Assembly: GCF_003050905.1 (NCBI RefSeq)
Contig: NZ_QAOT01000002.1
Length of the DNA: 64,000 nt
Reading direction: 5' to 3' (one strand)
DNA from: Cereibacter_A azotoformans
GTDB taxonomy: Bacteria > Pseudomonadota > Alphaproteobacteria > Rhodobacterales > Rhodobacteraceae
Shown here: piece after piece, positions 59,029 through 64,000 of the stretch
Numbering within the stretch: position 1 is the first letter of the stretch
Layout: every line of letters begins with the position of its first letter
The notes under the pieces: generated by a model
The model's database searches: none
Told to the model about the DNA's origin: nothing
Seen by the model: only the letters and a program-made list of their open reading frames with translations
Translations under genes and position numbers: made by a program

Positions 59029-60030
59029 TCAGGCGTCGCGCAGAAGCCGCGCGGCCTCGGGGGCGAAATAGGTCAGGATGCCGTCGCAACCCGCGCGCTT
59101 GAAGCAGAGCAGGCTCTCCATCATGGTGGCCTCGCCCTTGATCCAGCCGCGCTCGGCGGCGCCCTTGATCATCGCATACTCGCCCGAGACCTGATAGGCG
59201 TAGGTCGGCACGCCGAAGGCGTCCTTCACCCGGCGGCAGATGTCGAGATAGGGCATCCCGGGCTTGACCATCACCATGTCGGCGCCCTCGCGCAGGTCGC
59301 GCTCGATCAGACGCAACGCCTCGTCGCTGTTGCCCGGGTCCATCTGGTAGGTCTTCTTGTCACCCTTCAGCGCGCCCGAGGCGCCCACCGCATCGCGGAA
59401 CGGGCCGTAGAAGGCCGAGGCGTATTTCGCCGAATAGCTCAGGATCGCCACATCCTTGTGGCCCGCGGCTTCCAGCGCCGAGCGCATCGCGCCGATGCGG
59501 CCGTCCATCATGTCGGACGGCCCGAGGATGTCGGCGCCGCACTCGGCCTGCACCAGCGCCATCTTCACCAGCGCCTCGACGGTCTCGTCGTTGAGGATGA
59601 TCCCGTCGCGCACCAGCCCGTCGTGGCCGTTGGCGTTGTAGGGATCGAGCGCCACGTCGGTCATCACCGCCACCTCGGGCACCGCCGCCTTGATCGCCCG
59701 GATCGCCCGGTTCGCGAGGTTGTCGGGGTTCCAGGCTTCCTCGCAGGCTTCCGTCTTCAGCGAGGGGTCGGTGTAGGGAAAGAGGCAGACGGCCGGAATG
59801 CCGAGGCTCGCCGCCTCTTCCGCCGCCTTCACGATATTGTCCACCGAGCGGCGCACGACGCCGGGCATCGAATGGATCGGCTCTTCGACATTTTCCCCGT
59901 CGCGAACGAACAGCGGCCAGATCAGATCGCCCGCCGTCAGCGTGTTTTCCTGCGTCAGCCGGCGCAGGGCGTCGGTGCGGCGGACGCGGCGGAAACGGGC
60001 GTGGGGGTAGGCGGCTTGGATCGGGCGCAT
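59029..60030 (-). CDS. hemB: Delta-aminolevulinic acid dehydratase
   Basis: The 333-residue enzyme has the two active-site lysines (SYSAKYASAFYGPFR and MVMVKPGMPYLD). In place of the cysteine-rich zinc site it has DVALDPYNANGHDGLV, as in the metal-independent or magnesium-type enzyme known from R. capsulatus. It joins two ALA molecules to porphobilinogen for heme and bacteriochlorophyll synthesis. Confidence 0.97.
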   Translation of the reverse strand: MRPIQAAYPHARFRRVRRTDALRRLTQENTLTAGDLIWPLFVRDGENVEEPIHSMPGVVRRSVDNIVKAAEEAASLGIPAVCLFPYTDPSLKTEACEEAWNPDNLANRAIRAIKAAVPEVAVMTDVALDPYNANGHDGLVRDGIILNDETVEALVKMALVQAECGADILGPSDMMDGRIGAMRSALEAAGHKDVAILSYSAKYASAFYGPFRDAVGASGALKGDKKTYQMDPGNSDEALRLIERDLREGADMVMVKPGMPYLDICRRVKDAFGVPTYAYQVSGEYAMIKGAAERGWIKGEATMMESLLCFKRAGCDGILTYFAPEAARLLRDA

Positions 60031-60174
60031 GGCTGTCCTCGAGTGGCGCAGGCCCGGCGAGCCTGAGCGGGCTTGGAAAATTTCCTTCTGCCTGCCATGG
60101 AAAGACCCTCATCTCAAGGGTAGGAATGCCGCAAGGGCGGTGGGATGACCCGTCCGGGCGAGAGGAAGGTGCTC

Positions 60175-60690
60175 GTGGATTTTTATGCCCGTGTTTCGGA
60201 AGTGATCGATCTGCGGTCCTTTTCCAACCTGTGGTTCTGGATCGCGCTCGCGGTCATGTGGTCCACGGCGAGTCACTGGGTGATCGGCGTTCCCTGGGAT
60301 CTCGTGCAGCGCGCCCGGCGCCGGGGCGGCGCGGCGGGCGAGGACGTGAACCAGCTGTCGCGCATCTATGCCGGGCGGCTCCGCCACATCGGCACGAGTG
60401 CCGGGCTCTGGATCGTGGCCATCGGCGCCTTCCTTCTCACCACGCTCGGCCTTCTGGGATTTCGCTACGGGATCGAGTTCGCGCAGGCGCTCTTCTGCCT
60501 CGGCTTTCCCATGATGCTGGTGGGCGGGCTCAGCCTGCGCACCGCCTTCCGCATCGAGGACCTCTCGGGCCGCGAGCTGTACCGCGCGCTTGCCGCGCAC
60601 CGCAGGCAGGTGCAGGGGCTCGGCGTGGTCTCGATCTTCGTGACCGCCCTGTGGGGCATGTATCAGAACCTGCGCATCGGCGTGCTCTGA
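60175..60690 (+). CDS. Conserved four-helix membrane protein of Rhodobacterales
   Basis: The product has about four hydrophobic segments (LWFWIALAVMWSTASHWVIG, SAGLWIVAIGAFLLTTLGLL, ALFCLGFPMMLVGGLS, VVSIFVTALWGMYQ) with basic loops. Similar proteins in Rhodobacterales are often labelled a component of a SufBCD complex, without clear support I know of. The GTG at 60175 gives the common N terminus MDFYARVSE and has AGGAAGG five bases upstream; an ATG at 60145 is the alternative. Confidence 0.72.
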   Translation: MDFYARVSEVIDLRSFSNLWFWIALAVMWSTASHWVIGVPWDLVQRARRRGGAAGEDVNQLSRIYAGRLRHIGTSAGLWIVAIGAFLLTTLGLLGFRYGIEFAQALFCLGFPMMLVGGLSLRTAFRIEDLSGRELYRALAAHRRQVQGLGVVSIFVTALWGMYQNLRIGVL

Positions 60691-60756
60691 CCGCTTCGGC
60701 GCTGGAGGCGGCGCAGAGGCCGTTGACGCCGCGGTGCGCCCTGTTAAGTGAGCCTC

Positions 60757-63700
60757 ATGCAGAATGGAACGCGGATCCTCCTCGGCGGTGCGCCCGAGGG
60801 CTACGACGCCCGCCTGGTCGCCAAAGAGCTCGACCGCGGTGCCCCTGTCATCCATGTCGCGCGCGACGACAAGCGGCTCGAGGCGATGCGCGCGGCCCTG
60901 GCCATCATGGCGCCGCAGGCCGTCGTGCTGGAGCTGCCCGCCTGGGACTGTCTGCCCTACGATCGGGTCTCGCCCAACCCCGAGATCTCCTCGCGCCGGA
61001 TGGCGACGCTGGCCGCGCTCGCGCACGGGATGCCGGGGCCGTTCGTGCTGCTGACGACGCTGAACGCGGCCACGCAGCGCATCCCGGCGCGGGATCTGCT
61101 GCGCGCGGCCTCCTTCACGGCCCGCGTGGGTGACCGGGTGGATGAAGGACGGCTTCGAACCTACCTGTCCCGCATGGGTTTTTCACTGACCGATACGGTG
61201 ACGGAACCCGGTGACTACGCGATCCGCGGAGGCATCGTGGACATCTTCCCGCCGGGTGTGGCGGGGCCGGTGCGGCTCGACTTCTTCGGCGACGTGCTGG
61301 ACGGCGCGCGCCGCTTCGACCCCGAGACCCAGCGGACGGTCGAGAAGCTCGACCTTGTCGAGCTGGCTCCGGTGTCCGAGGTGATGCTGGACGAGGGGTC
61401 GATCACCCGCTTCCGCCAGAACTACCGGATCGAGTTCGGCGCGGCGGGCACCGATGACCCGCTCTACGAGGCGGTCAGTGCGGGGCGCAAGCATCAGGGG
61501 ATGGAGCACTGGCTGCCCTTCTTCCACGAGCGGCTGGAGACGCTGTTCGACTACCTGCCCGAGGCGAGCGTGATGCTCGACGACCAGGTGACACCCGCCC
61601 GGATTTCGCGCTGGGAGGGGATTGCCGACCAGTATGATGCCCGGCGCGAGGCGATGACGGCGAAGGGTCGTCTCGATACGGTGTACAAGCCCTCGGCGCC
61701 CGAGCTTCTCTATCTGGACGAAGCCGCCTGGCACGCGGCGGTGGTGGGGCACCGGGTCATCCAGCTGTCGCCGCTGGCCCAGAGTCCGGGACCGGGTGTG
61801 CTGGATGCCGGCGGTCGCATGGGCCGCAACTTCGCGCCGGAGCGTCAGGCGGAAAATATCAGCCTTTTCGGTGCCTTGGTCGATCATGTTCGCACGTTGC
61901 GCGAACAGGGTCAGGTGGTGATCGCCAGCTGGTCCGAAGGCGCGCGCGAACGTCTGAAGGGGCTTCTGGAGGATGCGGGGCTGCAGGGCGCGAAGTTCGT
62001 CCGCGACATCCGCGACGTCCCCGAGGGGCGCGGCGGCACGCATCTGATGGTCTGGTCGCTGGAGCAGGGCTTTACCGCGCCGGGCCTTGCGGTGATCTCG
62101 GAACAGGACGTGCTGGGCGACCGGCTGATCTCGAAGCCGAAGAAGCGCCGCAAGGCCGAGAACTTCCTGCGCGAGCACGACACCCTGACGCCCGGCGATC
62201 TCGTCGTCCATGTCGAACATGGCGTGGGCCGCTACATGGGGCTCGAGACGCTGCGCGTGCCGCAGCCGCCCTCGAACAAGCCGGGGCCGCCGCACGACTA
62301 CCTGCATCTCGTCTATGCGGAGGAGGCGAAGCTCTACCTGCCGGTGGAGAACATTGAGCTTCTCAGCCGTTACGGGCATGAGGAGGGGCTTCTCGACAAG
62401 CTCGGCGGCGGGGCGTGGCAGGCGAAGAAGGCCCGCCTGAAGGAGCGCATCCGCGAGATCGCCGAGCGGCTGATGCGGATCGCGGCCGAGCGTCACCTGC
62501 GCCATGCGCCGATCCTCGAGGCGCCTCATTCGCTGTGGGAGGCCTTCTCGGCCCGCTTTCCCTACCAGGAAACCGACGATCAGCTGTCGGCCATCGCGGA
62601 TGTCATCAAGGACCTGGAATCCGGCAGCCCGATGGACCGGCTGGTGGTGGGCGACGTGGGCTTCGGCAAGACCGAAGTCGCGATGCGCGCGGCCTTCGTG
62701 GCGGCTTTGGCCGGGATGCAGGTCGCGGTGATCTGCCCGACGACGCTGCTCGCGCGGCAGCATTTCCGCAGCTTTTCCGAGCGCTTCCGCGGCTTTCCGA
62801 TGAAGGTGCGTCAACTTTCGCGCTTCGTGTCCGCGAGGGAAGCGGCCGAGACGCGGGCGGGGCTGGCCGACGGGACGGTGGATATCTGCATCGGCACCCA
62901 CGCGCTTCTGGCCAAAGGCGTGAAGCTGAAGAGCCTCGGCCTTCTCATCATCGACGAGGAGCAGCATTTCGGCGTCTCGCACAAGGAGCGGCTGAAGGAG
63001 ATGCGCTCGGAGGTGCATGTGCTGACCCTGACCGCGACGCCGATCCCGCGGACGCTGCAACTGTCGCTTACGGGCGTGCGGGATCTGTCGATCATTGCGA
63101 CGCCCCCGGTGGACCGGCTGGCCATCCGCACCTATGTGTCCGAGTTCGACACGGTGACGATCCGCGAGGCGCTTCTGCGCGAACGCTACCGGGGCGGGCA
63201 GAGCTTCTTCGTCGTGCCGCGCCTGTCGGACCTGCCCGACATGGAGACCTTCCTGCGCGAGCATGTGCCCGAGGTGACCTATGTCGTGGCCCACGGCCAA
63301 CTGGCGGCGGGCGACCTCGACGAACGGATGAACGCCTTTTATGACGGCAAGTTCGACGTGCTTCTTGCCACGACGATCGTTGAGTCCGGTCTCGACATTC
63401 CCACCGCCAACACGATGATCGTGCATCGCGCCGACATGTTCGGCCTCAGCCAGCTTTACCAGATCCGCGGCCGGGTGGGCCGGGCCAAGACGCGGGCCTA
63501 CTGCTACCTGACCACCAAGCCTCGCGCGCCCTTGACGCCGCAGGCGATCAAGCGGCTGCGGCTGCTGGCCAGTCTCGACAGTCTCGGCGCGGGCTTCAAC
63601 CTGGCCAGCCACGACCTCGACCTGCGGGGCGCGGGGAACCTGCTGGGCGAGGAACAGTCGGGCCATATCAAGGAAGTGGGCTACGAGCTTTACCAGCAGA

Positions 63701-64000
63701 TGCTGGAGGAGACGATCCAGAAGCTGCGCTCGGGCGAGTTGCAGGGCCTGACCGAGCAGGACGAGCAATGGGCGCCGCAGATCAACCTCGGGGTGCCGGT
63801 GCTGATCCCCGAGGAGTTCGTGACGGATCTCGACGTGCGGCTGGGGCTTTACCGCCGGCTCTCGGGGCTGACGACCAAGGTCGAGCTGGAGGGCTTCGCC
63901 GCCGAGCTGATCGACCGCTTTGGCCCATTGCCCAAGGAGGTCAACACCTTGCTCCTCGTTGTTCGCATCAAGGCCATGTGCAAGCGCGCCGGGATCTCTC
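60757..64000 (+). CDS. mfd: Transcription-repair coupling factor (3' end beyond window)
   Basis: About 1081 residues are visible of a protein usually about 1150 long. Visible are the UvrB-like N-terminal module (LPAWDCLPYDRVSPNPEISS), the RNA-polymerase-interaction domain (TPGDLVVHVEHGVGRYMGLE), and the RecG-like helicase with Walker A GDVGFGKT (632-639), DEEQ (733-736), TLTATPIPRTLQLSL and the TTIVESGLDIPTANT and QIRGRVGR motifs. It removes stalled RNA polymerase at DNA lesions and recruits UvrA. Start at ATG 60757. Confidence 0.97.
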   Translation, partial: MQNGTRILLGGAPEGYDARLVAKELDRGAPVIHVARDDKRLEAMRAALAIMAPQAVVLELPAWDCLPYDRVSPNPEISSRRMATLAALAHGMPGPFVLLTTLNAATQRIPARDLLRAASFTARVGDRVDEGRLRTYLSRMGFSLTDTVTEPGDYAIRGGIVDIFPPGVAGPVRLDFFGDVLDGARRFDPETQRTVEKLDLVELAPVSEVMLDEGSITRFRQNYRIEFGAAGTDDPLYEAVSAGRKHQGMEHWLPFFHERLETLFDYLPEASVMLDDQVTPARISRWEGIADQYDARREAMTAKGRLDTVYKPSAPELLYLDEAAWHAAVVGHRVIQLSPLAQSPGPGVLDAGGRMGRNFAPERQAENISLFGALVDHVRTLREQGQVVIASWSEGARERLKGLLEDAGLQGAKFVRDIRDVPEGRGGTHLMVWSLEQGFTAPGLAVISEQDVLGDRLISKPKKRRKAENFLREHDTLTPGDLVVHVEHGVGRYMGLETLRVPQPPSNKPGPPHDYLHLVYAEEAKLYLPVENIELLSRYGHEEGLLDKLGGGAWQAKKARLKERIREIAERLMRIAAERHLRHAPILEAPHSLWEAFSARFPYQETDDQLSAIADVIKDLESGSPMDRLVVGDVGFGKTEVAMRAAFVAALAGMQVAVICPTTLLARQHFRSFSERFRGFPMKVRQLSRFVSAREAAETRAGLADGTVDICIGTHALLAKGVKLKSLGLLIIDEEQHFGVSHKERLKEMRSEVHVLTLTATPIPRTLQLSLTGVRDLSIIATPPVDRLAIRTYVSEFDTVTIREALLRERYRGGQSFFVVPRLSDLPDMETFLREHVPEVTYVVAHGQLAAGDLDERMNAFYDGKFDVLLATTIVESGLDIPTANTMIVHRADMFGLSQLYQIRGRVGRAKTRAYCYLTTKPRAPLTPQAIKRLRLLASLDSLGAGFNLASHDLDLRGAGNLLGEEQSGHIKEVGYELYQQMLEETIQKLRSGELQGLTEQDEQWAPQINLGVPVLIPEEFVTDLDVRLGLYRRLSGLTTKVELEGFAAELIDRFGPLPKEVNTLLLVVRIKAMCKRAGIS

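Noticed and set aside
61183..63768. Minus-strand open frame of 861 codons
   Set aside because: Shadow of mfd, whose helicase motifs are complete on the plus strand.

Overview
This 64 kb window is GC-rich chromosomal DNA of a member of the Rhodobacteraceae, most likely Cereibacter (Rhodobacter) sphaeroides or a close relative. The evidence is the nifR3-ntrB-ntrC-ntrY-ntrX-trkA-trkH-hfq-hflX gene order, a 77-residue Hfq, an NtrC lacking the sigma-54 contact loop, a HemB without the zinc cysteines, a GapR-family protein and an FnrL-type box. The species name is inference. Nearly all of the window is tightly packed housekeeping and metabolic genes; only the first 1.1 kb looks like mobile-element debris.

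Layout. 1-1124: three broken transposase pieces (IS256 type and two IS5-type fragments). 1173-8361: an MBL-fold hydrolase, an EnvZ-type sensor kinase, a CAP-domain secreted protein, an ABC importer of the YnjBCD type and a YnjF-type CDP-alcohol phosphotransferase. 8505-14323: clpP and clpX, each followed by a clear hairpin terminator; an NDUFA12-type complex I accessory protein, MlaD and a DUF2155 protein; then aat, accC and accB on the other strand.

14594-25835 is a reductive pyrimidine catabolism region: preT, a DedA membrane protein, preA, two TetR regulators of the RutR type, an amidohydrolase, dihydropyrimidinase and a four-gene NitT/TauT-type ABC importer. RutR-like palindromes lie in front of both regulators and the amidohydrolase, and a symmetric variant lies in front of preT. 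The importer is translationally linked to dihydropyrimidinase, so it probably brings in a pyrimidine or related compound. 25970-30575 holds sugar-acid catabolism genes: an IlvD/Edd dehydratase, a D-2-hydroxyacid dehydrogenase, an SDR dehydrogenase and an FAH-family hydrolase.

30695-36453: a ScfR-like XRE regulator, then an overlapping triad of receiver-only response regulator, small membrane protein and a histidine kinase fused to a sodium/solute-symporter domain, then an orphan FliM/FliN-like protein. 36464-40339: a DUF442 phosphatase, a short DksA-like zinc-finger gene plus a 62-residue partner behind an FnrL-type box, a small membrane protein, GapR, a lone fused iron-type ABC permease and tRNA-Thr(TGT). 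40460-42699 (minus strand): cinA, pgpA, ispF, ispD. 42913-54834: nifR3, ntrBC, ntrYX, trkA, trkH, hfq, hflX, covering nitrogen control, potassium uptake and RNA regulation. 54879-64000: a penicillin-acylase family enzyme, a beta-hydroxyacid dehydrogenase, a SYLF protein with a Tat-like leader, hemB, a membrane protein and mfd, which runs off the right edge.

No CRISPR array, prophage, rRNA operon or defence island was seen. The least explained parts are the symporter-kinase triad, the FnrL-box DksA-like pair, the orphan FliM-like protein and the paired RutR-type regulators with their variant operator.
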